Below are positions 45,917 through 54,730 of a stretch of 64,000 bases of DNA, one piece after another. The notes under the pieces were generated by a model, which was not told the origin of the DNA, made no database searches, and worked only from the letters and a program-made list of their open reading frames with translations. The first letter of the stretch is position 1. Each line of letters starts with the position of its first letter. The position numbers were made by a program, and so were the translations under genes. This stretch comes from Blautia coccoides (GTDB lineage Bacteria > Bacillota > Clostridia > Lachnospirales > Lachnospiraceae). Location of the stretch: the NCBI RefSeq assembly GCF_034355335.1, contig NZ_CP136422.1, positions 15,001-79,000 of the forward strand, in the 5' to 3' direction.

Positions 45917-45944
45917 CCGGGCTGCAGGCAAAAGAGCAGCCCGG
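45917..45944 (+). other. hairpin between the ROK kinase and the HPr-like gene
   Basis: Perfect 9-bp stem CCGGGCTGC / GCAGCCCGG without a T run, 28 bases before the HPr-like ATG. It may be an attenuator or an mRNA-stabilising structure. Confidence 0.55.
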
Positions 45945-45971
45945 TATACAGAAGAAAGGGGAAAAAGAGAA

Positions 45972-46208
45972 ATGATTACATTTCCGGTTGATTTAAAGGA
46001 TGTAAATGAGGTCATTGATTTTGTGAATCTGGCCAATAAGGTGGATTACGATGTAGATCTGAGATATGGAAGCTGCATTTACGACGCAAAGTCAGTTATC
46101 AGCGCAATGCTCATAAGTGCGGCCCGTTCCGTTGTTATGCAGGTGCACGCAGACTGCGGGGATGAACAGATGATCAGGGAGACATTTGAAAAATATATCT
46201 GCGCCTGA
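45972..46208 (+). CDS. HPr-like protein lacking the phosphorylatable histidine
   Basis: 78 residues, small like HPr and Crh. The segment KVDYDVDLRYGSCIYDAKSVISAML lines up with the middle of HPr and keeps the regulatory serine (Ser41, equal to Ser46 of HPr). The HARP active-site region is gone: by alignment His15 becomes Asp10, and Arg17 and Pro18 become Asn and Glu. It cannot carry phosphate in sugar transport and more likely acts, Crh-like, in CcpA-type control. It ends the dehydrogenase-symporter block, 78 bases after the ROK kinase, with a GAAAGGGG site. Confidence 0.78.
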   Translation: MITFPVDLKDVNEVIDFVNLANKVDYDVDLRYGSCIYDAKSVISAMLISAARSVVMQVHADCGDEQMIRETFEKYICA

Positions 46209-46273
46209 AGATATACTGCCTGAGAGGAAAAATGGAATAGGATAAGCAGGATCATGACAGAAAAAAGAGAGTA

Positions 46274-46311
46274 AAAGGTATTGCCAGTAAATCAGCGGCA
46301 GTACCTTTTTT
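46274..46311 (+). terminator. terminator after the HPr-like gene
   Basis: 12-bp stem AAAGGTATTGCC (46274-46285) / GGCAGTACCTTT (46297-46308) with one mismatch, then a T run. It closes the block that starts at 37771. Confidence 0.85.
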
Positions 46312-46313
46312 GC

Positions 46314-46342
46314 TTGTGGGAAATCCTCCAATCCTGTATACT
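46314..46342 (+). promoter_or_regulatory. promoter of the GH13 gene
   Basis: TTGTGG (46314-46319) and TATACT (46337-46342) with 17 bases between, directly behind the terminator and 54 bases before the ATG. Confidence 0.6.
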
Positions 46343-46395
46343 TAAAACAAGAGAATGCGGAAGAAACTTCCGGCGTGTGAAAGGAGCATAATATT

Positions 46396-48201
46396 ATGTC
46401 TATGGAAAAACTGCGCACATATTATTTTGGTCTGTATGGGGAAAATGGGATCACCCAGTTTTTCTTTGATCAGCTCGTGGGAATCATGGAGACGGCAAAA
46501 GTAAGCAGAAGCGCTGCCCTGAGAAAGCAGGACAAGAAGGGGAATGACTGGTATCTCTCTGAGAAGATGGTGGGAATGATGCTGTATCTGGATAAGTTCT
46601 CAGAGGATCTGATAAATTTTGAGAAAAAAATAGATTATCTGGCAGATCTGGGTGTGACTTATGTTCACTTTATGCCCCTTCTGCAGTCCAGAGAGGGCCA
46701 GAACGACGGCGGATACGCGGTGTCCGATTATCTGAACGTGGATAAGAAATTCGGCACTACAGAACAGTTTGAGCGTGTTATAGGTAAATTAAAGAAAAAG
46801 GGCATACGAACCTGTATTGACTTTGTGCTGAACCACACGGCAAAGGAACATGAATGGGCCTTAAGGTCAAAAAAAAATGAGGCCGGATATGAGGATATGT
46901 ACTATATGTTCGACAATTACGGCATTCCCTCAGAGTATGAGAAGGCCCTGACAGAAATATTTCCCTCAGTTGCGCCTAAGAATTTTACGTATTACGAGGA
47001 TATCGGGAAGTTCGTCATGACCCGGTTCTATGAATTTCAGTGGGATCTGAACTATAAGAACCCCAATGTGTTCAATCGGATCGCAGAAGTGCTTTTGACT
47101 CTCGCGAATAAAGGGATAGACATTTTCCGTCTGGATGCCATTCCATATATGTGGAAAGAGCTGGGGACTTCATCCATGAACCTGCCTCAGGTGCACACCC
47201 TTCTGAAAATGTATGAGATGATCATAGAGGATGTGTGCCCGTCCGTTATCTTCCTGGGAGAGGCCATTGTGGAACCCCATGAGATCGTTAAATATTTCGG
47301 TACTCCCGAGGAGAAAGAGTGCCATATCATGTACAATGCGTCTCTTATGGTACTGCTGTGGAATTCCCTCGCAGCCAGGGATGTGCGGCTGATGCAGCGC
47401 TCCATGTCTATTGATTACGGCACGCCCAAGGATGGCGTATGGATCAATTACGCAAGGTGCCACGATGACATCGGCTGGGGATTTGAGAAGGATATAATCA
47501 GAGATCTGGGTATGGATCCAGAGGCGCATAAGCAGTTTATCATTCAGTTTATGGAAGGCAAATTTCCCGGCAGTTTTGCAAAAGGTGAGCTTTACGAATT
47601 CAACCCTGAGACCCTGGATGCCAGAAACAGCGGAACAATGGCTTCTCTGTGCGGCCTGGAGGAAGCCTTTGACAAAAAGGACCGCTACAAGCTTGAACTG
47701 GCGGTCAAAAGGATCCTGCTCCTGAACAGCGTCATCATTTCCTATACCGGGATACCCCTTCTCTACAGTAGTGATGAGATTGGAACCCTGAACTGGTGGG
47801 AGTACAAAGAGGATGAGACGATCGCCCATGATTCCCGCTGGCTGCACCGGGCACCTATGGATTGGGAGAAGGCAGAGAAAAGGCATGATATGGGAACAGT
47901 GGAGGGGATTCTGTTCACCAGTATCAAAGAGATGATCCAGGTTCGGAAGGATAATTCCATTTTTGCTTCAAATATACCCTCTATTCCCGTAGATACGGGG
48001 AATAAAGCAGTGTTTGCATTCCACAGGGAGGACAAAATGCTGGTGCTGGCAAATTTCAGTGAGGAGAGACAGACTGTAAACTGCAACGCTGTAAACTGGT
48101 TTGGACTTCCCTGGGAACTGCACGATCTGATCCAGGGTAAATCCGTACCGCTGTGGGAAAATATTGTTCTGGGACCATATGAATATCTGTGGCTGGCATA
48201 A
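46396..48201 (+). CDS. GH13 alpha-amylase family enzyme, amylosucrase-like
   Basis: 601 residues, no signal peptide. The GH13 barrel shows YVHFMPLL, CIDFVLNHT, the nucleophile in GIDIFRLDAIPY, the acid/base Glu in IFLGEAIVEP, and ARCHDDIGWGF. The segment FYEFQWDLNYKNPNVF is a hallmark of amylosucrases and sucrose hydrolases (GH13 subfamily 4). It likely acts on sucrose or a related glucoside inside the cell. It stands alone between two terminators, with its own promoter. Whether it transfers glucose or hydrolyses cannot be decided from the sequence. Confidence 0.87.
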   Translation: MSMEKLRTYYFGLYGENGITQFFFDQLVGIMETAKVSRSAALRKQDKKGNDWYLSEKMVGMMLYLDKFSEDLINFEKKIDYLADLGVTYVHFMPLLQSREGQNDGGYAVSDYLNVDKKFGTTEQFERVIGKLKKKGIRTCIDFVLNHTAKEHEWALRSKKNEAGYEDMYYMFDNYGIPSEYEKALTEIFPSVAPKNFTYYEDIGKFVMTRFYEFQWDLNYKNPNVFNRIAEVLLTLANKGIDIFRLDAIPYMWKELGTSSMNLPQVHTLLKMYEMIIEDVCPSVIFLGEAIVEPHEIVKYFGTPEEKECHIMYNASLMVLLWNSLAARDVRLMQRSMSIDYGTPKDGVWINYARCHDDIGWGFEKDIIRDLGMDPEAHKQFIIQFMEGKFPGSFAKGELYEFNPETLDARNSGTMASLCGLEEAFDKKDRYKLELAVKRILLLNSVIISYTGIPLLYSSDEIGTLNWWEYKEDETIAHDSRWLHRAPMDWEKAEKRHDMGTVEGILFTSIKEMIQVRKDNSIFASNIPSIPVDTGNKAVFAFHREDKMLVLANFSEERQTVNCNAVNWFGLPWELHDLIQGKSVPLWENIVLGPYEYLWLA

Positions 48202-48280
48202 TATATATGAGGTGTACTGTGCGCTGTGAGATGGGCAGCGCATGTGAATTTTTTCAAAATCTAAATGTATTTTAAATCTG

Positions 48281-48311
48281 GAGTCCGGTTTTCATACCGG
48301 GCTTCTTTTTT
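48281..48311 (+). terminator. terminator after the GH13 gene
   Basis: Stem GAGTCCGGT / ACCGGGCTT with wobble pairs, followed by TTTTTT. Confidence 0.75.
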
Positions 48312-48387
48312 GCTTTGTATCCTGCGCGTTTGTACTTTTAGAAAAAATTTGTAAAAAAGGGTTGCAATAAAAGCTTATACGTAGTAG

Positions 48388-48424
48388 TATAATAAATATC
48401 AAGACATAGTATTTAAAACTATGT
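48388..48424 (+). promoter_or_regulatory. trhA promoter region with a palindrome at the transcript start
   Basis: A consensus TATAAT (48388-48393) is followed by the perfect inverted repeat ACATAGT-ATTTAAA-ACTATGT (48404-48424), about +5 to +25. No good -35 box is seen at 17 bases (TTGCAA lies 20 bases away). The palindrome may be a repressor site. Confidence 0.5.
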
Positions 48425-48494
48425 ATTGCATTTAGGAATACCAAATGCGCACAAAGTACATACTATATGCATAATTGAAGTAAGGAGTGATGTT

Positions 48495-49157
48495 ATGAAA
48501 CTGAAGATCAAAGAACCAGGCAGCGCAATCACACATTTTATTGGATGGGTCATGGCAGTATTGGCGGCGGCGCCTCTGCTGCTCAGGTCAGCCAGAGAAC
48601 CGGACAGCATCCATATTATCGCCATGGGTGTTTTTATGCTGAGCATGATACTTTTATATGCGGCCAGCACCATTTACCACACAGTTGATTCCACTGAAAA
48701 GGTAAACCGGCGTCTGCGCAAGATGGATCATATGATGATTTTTATTCTCATAGCAGGAAGTTATACACCAATCTGCCTGATCGTGCTTCACGGCAGGACA
48801 GGAACCATTCTCTGTACAGCAGTGTGGCTGGTGGCCATTGTGGGAATCCTTATTAAGGCCTGCTGGATCACCTGTCCCAAGTGGTTTTCCTCTGTCATCT
48901 ACATTGCAATGGGGTGGCTCTGTGTGTTTGCTTTTGTGCCGATCATCAAAGCACTTTCTCCGGCAGGATTCGGATGGCTTTTGGCAGGAGGTATCATTTA
49001 TACAGTTGGAGGTATTATCTATGCATTGAAGCTTACCATTTTCAATGCAAATCATAAGAACTTCGGTTCTCATGAGATTTTCCACCTGTTTGTTATGGGC
49101 GGAAGCTTATGTCACTTTATTGTTATGTATTTCTTTGTTCTTCCTATGCCGGTATAA
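48495..49157 (+). CDS. trhA: PAQR/hemolysin III family membrane protein
   Basis: 220 residues with seven membrane helices. Family marks are ITHFIGWVMAVLAAAPLLL, YHTVDSTEKVNRRLRKMDHMMIFILIAGSYTPIC and the C-terminal HEIFHLFVMGGSLCHFIVMYFF, which bring conserved His residues together as a metal site. Proteins of this type (TrhA/YqfA) influence membrane fluidity. The start is set by TAAGGAGTGATGTT; an upstream extension in the same frame lacks a site. It is a single-gene unit ending at a strong two-way terminator. Confidence 0.9.
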   Translation: MKLKIKEPGSAITHFIGWVMAVLAAAPLLLRSAREPDSIHIIAMGVFMLSMILLYAASTIYHTVDSTEKVNRRLRKMDHMMIFILIAGSYTPICLIVLHGRTGTILCTAVWLVAIVGILIKACWITCPKWFSSVIYIAMGWLCVFAFVPIIKALSPAGFGWLLAGGIIYTVGGIIYALKLTIFNANHKNFGSHEIFHLFVMGGSLCHFIVMYFFVLPMPV

Positions 49158-49206
49158 AAAACAGGGTCTGTAAATTAGATTAGAATTTACAGACCCTGTT
49201 TTTTTA
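49156..49206. terminator. bidirectional terminator
   Basis: Perfect 17-bp stem (arms 49160-49176 and 49184-49200) flanked by A and T runs, between convergent trhA and the hybrid sensor kinase. Confidence 0.93.
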
Positions 49207-52053
49207 CTCCTGACTGCAGCAGTATTTCATAAGGATATCCTGCAGCTTTTTCAACTCCAAAGGCTTTGGTATGTGGTCATTCATGCCGCATGAGAGAGCC
49301 TTTTCCATGTCTTCCCTAAACGCGTTTGCAGTGGTTGCAATAATAGGAATCGCGGCGGCATCTCCCCGGGAAAGGTTTCGTATGGCTTTTGTCGCTTCGT
49401 ATCCGTCCATTTTTGGCATCTGGACATCCATGAGAATGGCATCATATGTGCCAGGAGGGGAGGAGGAGAACAGAGCCACCGCCTCAGCACCGTCATGGGC
49501 AGATGCTGTTTCCGCTCCCAGGATTTCCAGAAACTGTTCCGTGATTTCCAGATTCAGCTCATTGTCCTCTGTGACGAGAATGCGTTTTCCTTTCAGCGGT
49601 GAGGATGCAGTTTTTTCTTCAGTCTCCCTTTCCCCATCTGTGGAGGTGTCTTCCTCGGTATCAGGTTCCTCGGGGAAGGGCAGGGTGATGCGGAAAACAG
49701 ATCCCTTCCCTTTTTGGCTGTCCACGTCTATGGTTCCGTGCATCAGGTCTACAAGTCCTTTAATAACAGACAGTCCAAGACCCGTTCCGCTTATCTGCAT
49801 TTTGTCCGCTTCCACAGAGCGGGTAAAGGGCTGGAACATGGTATCCATGAACTCTCTGCTCATGCCGATACCATTATCTCTGCACTCAAACAGATAGAGG
49901 ATCTCACCGCTGTCATTGGCTGTCTTTTCCTCTGCCGTGAGGGTAATGCGGCCCCCTTCAGGTGTGAATTTAACAGCATTTACGATTATATTAGATAATA
50001 TCTGCTTTAATTTCACGCAGTCACCAAACAGCGTTCTGTCAGGGATAGAGTCCCCATTGATTTCCATGCAGATGTTTCTGGATTCTGCCTGGACACTGAG
50101 CATGGCATGAAGTTCATTTAAAATAGCGGACATATGGAACTTTTCCGGTGTAAGAGTCTCTCTGCCGCTTTCGATCCGCGACATATCCAGCACAGAGTTG
50201 ATAAGAGACAGGAGCTGCCTGCAGGATATTCTGGCCTTTTCCAGGTATTCTCTGTTTTTTTCCGGTGAAGTCTCATTCTGCATCAGGGTGAGCATTCCGG
50301 AAATTCCGTTTAACGGCGTGCGCATCTCGTGGGAGACATTGGACAGGAACCTTGTCTTGGCCTCGGTCGCCACATTGGCCTGTTCCAGTGCATAGCTCAG
50401 TTCCTTTTCACTGCGTTCTCTCTCGGCCAGTGTCTCCAGCATGCTTTTCTGCCGCACACGGGATATAACTGCCACAGCGATGCAGAGAAGGATAAACGCG
50501 ATCACGGACAGCAGGGTTACAGATATGAATATCACATGATTTTTAAAAAAAGTGGTCAAGTTGGCAGATGCGTTGGTCTGTTCTGTGATCATACGCTGAT
50601 AAATAATATCATCAACCTCAGATGCATTCATGTACAGCATTGCTTTTTCCAGTATAGTGAGCAGGTTCGTGTCAGCAGATGCAGGGGCAGCCAGATTCAT
50701 GGCAGTCAGTTTCAGATCCGTAGGCGTTATGGAGAGATTGGGATAACTGTTCTCCATAAGGAGGTAGTGGGCAGCAAAGCTGTCCAATATAGTTTCCGTT
50801 GCATTGCCCTCGGCAACGTTCTCCAGACACTCTGCCGGTGACTTTAAGTACAGGATTTTTTCATACTCACCCAGAAGAGGATGATTCTCAGGAAGTCCCT
50901 GTTCATACTCATACTGCGGCAGTGCCAGTACAGGCTTGTTGGAGGATGGATTTGCGGTGATACGCATTTGCTCCGGCGTGTTATAGGGGAAAAGCTGCAG
51001 TCCGCGGCACGTCTCATCACTGCCCGGCAGGGTTGTGATAACAGGGAGAAAATCCGCTTTTTGTTCTTTTACCATTTTAACGGCATCGTCAAGGGTATCT
51101 GTTAAAACAAAATTGACAGAAATGCCGATCACACTGCAGAAATATTCTGCAATATCCGCATCCAGGCAGCTATAGTCGCCGTTTTCACCCAGATGGTCGG
51201 AAGCTCCGTAGGAGGATCTGGGCAGCACTGCGGTCAGGGTACATTTATCTTTGAGGTAGGTCTTCTCCTCAGCGGTAAAGGCATTTGCCAGGCTGTCATC
51301 GCTTTTGAAATATTTATTTTCTAGTTGGTCTGTATAGTTCTGGGACATGGCATGCATGGTGTACAGCGCTGCGTTAAGCTCCCGCAGGATCTCCGGTTTA
51401 TCCTTGGATACAACAGTATAATAGGGGGAATCCGCAAAGCGTGTGACGATGCGCATATCATTTCCGCGCGCGGCACTTCCGATCAGGAGCATATCAGTAT
51501 CTCCGTTTCTGAAGGCATTGATGTAGTCGTCATGGGAGTTATATACCTTTATATCCACCTGGATCTCATTATTTGAACAGAAGTCCTCCAGCATCTCTTT
51601 TTTGCCATTCTTTTCCTGTGTGCCTGTGATCGCCACGGATCTGTTGTTGAGGGAGGTCAGGTCTCCAGATGTGATATCTGTATTGTCGTTGAGTACGGCC
51701 AGACAAGTATAGTCAAAACCACTGGATAAAGAGGGATAGTCTGCATATTCATCCGTAGTTTCCGAATAACCCATAGAACCCATGAGGTCAATATCTCCTG
51801 CATAGAAACTGTCAAATAATACATCCATGGTATCCACCACATATTGGATGTCCCATCCGGCACATTTACCAAGATTTTCAAAGTATTCATACATCATACC
51901 GCCAAGGGTACCGTCTTCGTTTACGATATAGAGGCGGCTGTCGTCCATTTTGGGAAAGGCAGCCGTGACTTTTCGCGGTTCTCTGGCATGAACGGGTACA
52001 GATATGGATAAAAGCATGATAATGCTTAGTATCAGGGCAAAAAGTCTTTTCAT
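49204..52053 (-). CDS. hybrid sensor histidine kinase/response regulator with solute-binding sensor domains
   Basis: 949 residues from ATG 52053, chosen for GGGAGGCATTCG; an upstream extension has no signal peptide at its front. A signal peptide (1-22, ending VPVHA) is followed by two tandem family 3 solute-binding domains (about 25-260 and 265-510), a membrane helix (about 510-535), a HisKA domain with His575 (SNVSHEMRTPLN), an ATPase domain (GTGLGLSVIKGL), and a C-terminal receiver with Asp876 (LMDVQMPKMDGY). It senses a small amino-acid-like or carbohydrate ligand outside the cell. There is no DNA-binding output and no partner gene beside it. Confidence 0.93.
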   Translation of the reverse strand: MKRLFALILSIIMLLSISVPVHAREPRKVTAAFPKMDDSRLYIVNEDGTLGGMMYEYFENLGKCAGWDIQYVVDTMDVLFDSFYAGDIDLMGSMGYSETTDEYADYPSLSSGFDYTCLAVLNDNTDITSGDLTSLNNRSVAITGTQEKNGKKEMLEDFCSNNEIQVDIKVYNSHDDYINAFRNGDTDMLLIGSAARGNDMRIVTRFADSPYYTVVSKDKPEILRELNAALYTMHAMSQNYTDQLENKYFKSDDSLANAFTAEEKTYLKDKCTLTAVLPRSSYGASDHLGENGDYSCLDADIAEYFCSVIGISVNFVLTDTLDDAVKMVKEQKADFLPVITTLPGSDETCRGLQLFPYNTPEQMRITANPSSNKPVLALPQYEYEQGLPENHPLLGEYEKILYLKSPAECLENVAEGNATETILDSFAAHYLLMENSYPNLSITPTDLKLTAMNLAAPASADTNLLTILEKAMLYMNASEVDDIIYQRMITEQTNASANLTTFFKNHVIFISVTLLSVIAFILLCIAVAVISRVRQKSMLETLAERERSEKELSYALEQANVATEAKTRFLSNVSHEMRTPLNGISGMLTLMQNETSPEKNREYLEKARISCRQLLSLINSVLDMSRIESGRETLTPEKFHMSAILNELHAMLSVQAESRNICMEINGDSIPDRTLFGDCVKLKQILSNIIVNAVKFTPEGGRITLTAEEKTANDSGEILYLFECRDNGIGMSREFMDTMFQPFTRSVEADKMQISGTGLGLSVIKGLVDLMHGTIDVDSQKGKGSVFRITLPFPEEPDTEEDTSTDGERETEEKTASSPLKGKRILVTEDNELNLEITEQFLEILGAETASAHDGAEAVALFSSSPPGTYDAILMDVQMPKMDGYEATKAIRNLSRGDAAAIPIIATTANAFREDMEKALSCGMNDHIPKPLELKKLQDILMKYCCSQE

Positions 52054-52329
52054 CGAATGCCTCCCATTTGATTTGTAGGTTAAATATATAATTATAAGTA
52101 TATAGGATAAAAGGGAAAAAATCAATTTTTATAATGCTTTGGGGAATGTTTTGATACAAAATATCCATTTTTATATACCGGGAATAAAAACGGGGAGGAA
52201 ACGGATGACTTGGCCGTATATATATGTATAGAGTTTATAAAAAAATGTATATTTCAAAACGAAATATTGGTTAATATAACAAAATAAAAATAAGATGATT
52301 ATGGAATTTAATGGTGTTGCATAAAACCA

Positions 52330-52358
52330 TTGAAATTGAAAATAGTTGTTGCTAGAAT
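52330..52358 (+). promoter_or_regulatory. promoter of the GH65-pgmB operon
   Basis: TTGAAA (52330-52335) and TAGAAT (52353-52358) with 17 bases between, 75 bases before the GH65 ATG. The rest of the 380-base divergent gap toward the sensor kinase is AT-rich and holds no gene. Confidence 0.6.
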
Positions 52359-52433
52359 GATGACTAGAATGAATTTTCAGACACGCTCTGGAAAAGAACA
52401 AAGGCAAATTTTCTTGAGGAAAGGAAGAACAGA

Positions 52434-54719
52434 ATGAATAAATGGGTTTACCGGATTGAGGACATAGGGCTTGATAACGAGCAGTGCCTTTTGAATGAGA
52501 CGGTTTTTCACAATGCCAACGGTTATATCGGGGTCCGCTCTGATTTTGAGGAGGGATATGCGGAGGGATATGATACGATCCGGGGGTCGTATATCAACGG
52601 ATTTTACGACATTGCCAAAATGTCTCAGGCGGAAAAGCTCTGCGGACTGGCAGAGGAAAAGCAGACGATGCTGAACGTGGCAGATACCCAGACCATCTGT
52701 GTGAACATTGAAGGCGAACCATTCAGTATGTTTGACGGGACAGTGGAAAGGAGCAGCCGCAGCCTGGATATGCAGAACGGATTCACACAGAGGCAGATTG
52801 TGTGGTGTTCCCCAAAAGGACATAGAGTTGAAATTACCATTAAGAGAATGACATCTTTTCTGCTTCTTCCGCTTTTTACCATATCGTATGAAATAAAGGC
52901 GCTGAATTTTGACGGGACACTGGAATTTATATCCGTACATAACGGAGATGTGAAAAATTACTGTAACCCTAATGACCCGAGGGTGGCCGGTGAGAGCTTT
53001 CAGCACCTGCGTCCGGTGTGTGCAGAGATATGCGGGGGTGTGTCTTATCTGGTCACAGAGACGGTGACTTCAGGACTTACGGTATGTACGGCAGTAAAGG
53101 ACGTACTGGAATGCGGAGACAGGGGTGGCTGCCAAGAGGAATCCGTTCAGGATGGCCACTGTATTACCCGGAAAATGAAAGCCGATATCAGAGAAGGTGA
53201 GACGGTACGGCTGGTAAAATATACTGTATTTACAGACTCCATAAGATATGAAAACTGCAGGCAGGAAGCAGAGACAGCCATGATTAGAGCACTTTCGGTT
53301 CCCCTTCAAGACTGGTACAGACAGCAGAGAGAATACCTGGATGAATTCTGGGAACAGTCTGCTCTGGATATTGAGGGGGACGATGACCTGGCAGTGGCCG
53401 TAAGGTACAATCTGTATCAGCTTCTGCAGTCAGCCGGGAAGGATGAACACAGCAATATAGCGGCAAAAGGACTCTCCGGCGAGGGATACGAAGGGCATTA
53501 CTTCTGGGATACGGAGATGTATATGCAGCCATTCTTTACCCTGACGAACCCTGAGATATCTGCAAATCTCATCGCCTACAGGTACAGTATTCTGGATGCT
53601 GCCAGGAAAAACGCCAGGATCATGGGACACAGAAAAGGTGCTCTCTATCCCTGGAGGACGATTTCAGGGGCAGAGTGTTCCGGATTTTTTCCGGCAGGTT
53701 CTGCCCAGTACCATATTGACGGGGATATCGCCTATGCTGTGACGGCCTATTATCTGGCTACAGGGGATTTGGAGCTGATGGCAGAGAAAGGTGCTGAGAT
53801 TATTTTCGAGACGGCAAGGCTCTGGATGGACGCAGGTAATTTCCACAGAGGGAAGTTTTATATCAATGATGTGACAGGACCGGATGAATATACATGTCTG
53901 GTAAACAACAATTATTATACCAATGCAGGCGCCCAGTACAATCTTCATTGGGCAGTTCGCTTTTACGAACTCCTTGAGGAGGCGGGAAAGCTTGCCCCGG
54001 TGGCGGATAAGATCGGATTGAAGCCGGAGGAGATTGAGGAATTCAGAAAAGCGGAAGAGAGCATGTATCTGCCTTACGATGAGGAGACGGGAATCAATCC
54101 CCAGGATGACTCTTTCCTTCAAAAAGAAGTGTGGGATATCAAGGGGACACCGGCAGATAAGTTCCCCCTGCTTCTGCACTACCACCCGCTCTGCTTATAC
54201 AGATACCAGGTGTGCAAACAGGCGGATACAGTGCTGGCACATTTTATATATGAGGATGCGCAGGATTTGGAGACTATCAGGAAATCCTTTGCGTACTATG
54301 AGAATGTGACCACACATGACTCCTCACTCTCCACATGTATATTCAGTATTGTGGCATCTAAGCTGGGGCTGAAGGAAAAGGCTTATGACTATTTCGGAGA
54401 CAGCGCGAAGCTGGATTTATTTAACCTGCACCACAACACAAAGGACGGGATCCATACAGCCAATATGGGCGGAAATTATATGGCTGTAGTATACGGATTC
54501 GGCGGTCTGAGACTAAAGGAGACAGGCATCTGTTTTGCACCTGTGCTTCCCGGCAAATGGGATTCCTATACATTCAAGATCAATTACAGGGGCAGCCATA
54601 TCCAGGTCTTTGCGGGCAGGGATAAGACGGTATTTACACTGGAAAAAGGAGAACCCAGGGAGATCACTGTGTTCGGAACAAAGTACACGCTGAGAGATAC
54701 CATTGAGATCAAGAGATAA
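52434..54719 (+). CDS. GH65 family disaccharide phosphorylase
   Basis: 761 residues, the usual size of maltose, kojibiose and nigerose phosphorylases. Family marks are ETVFHNANGYIGVRSDFEEGY at the front, the YEGHYFWDTEMYMQPFF segment, and catalytic Glu485 in VTGPDEYTCLVNNNYYTN. It splits an alpha-linked glucose disaccharide with phosphate to give beta-glucose-1-P, which the product of the next gene converts further. The start is set by GGAAAGGAAGAACAG. Which disaccharide is used cannot be told with confidence; kojibiose- or nigerose-type enzymes are likely alternatives to maltose. Confidence 0.92.
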   Translation: MNKWVYRIEDIGLDNEQCLLNETVFHNANGYIGVRSDFEEGYAEGYDTIRGSYINGFYDIAKMSQAEKLCGLAEEKQTMLNVADTQTICVNIEGEPFSMFDGTVERSSRSLDMQNGFTQRQIVWCSPKGHRVEITIKRMTSFLLLPLFTISYEIKALNFDGTLEFISVHNGDVKNYCNPNDPRVAGESFQHLRPVCAEICGGVSYLVTETVTSGLTVCTAVKDVLECGDRGGCQEESVQDGHCITRKMKADIREGETVRLVKYTVFTDSIRYENCRQEAETAMIRALSVPLQDWYRQQREYLDEFWEQSALDIEGDDDLAVAVRYNLYQLLQSAGKDEHSNIAAKGLSGEGYEGHYFWDTEMYMQPFFTLTNPEISANLIAYRYSILDAARKNARIMGHRKGALYPWRTISGAECSGFFPAGSAQYHIDGDIAYAVTAYYLATGDLELMAEKGAEIIFETARLWMDAGNFHRGKFYINDVTGPDEYTCLVNNNYYTNAGAQYNLHWAVRFYELLEEAGKLAPVADKIGLKPEEIEEFRKAEESMYLPYDEETGINPQDDSFLQKEVWDIKGTPADKFPLLLHYHPLCLYRYQVCKQADTVLAHFIYEDAQDLETIRKSFAYYENVTTHDSSLSTCIFSIVASKLGLKEKAYDYFGDSAKLDLFNLHHNTKDGIHTANMGGNYMAVVYGFGGLRLKETGICFAPVLPGKWDSYTFKINYRGSHIQVFAGRDKTVFTLEKGEPREITVFGTKYTLRDTIEIKR

Positions 54720-54730
54720 GGAGAGAAGAA

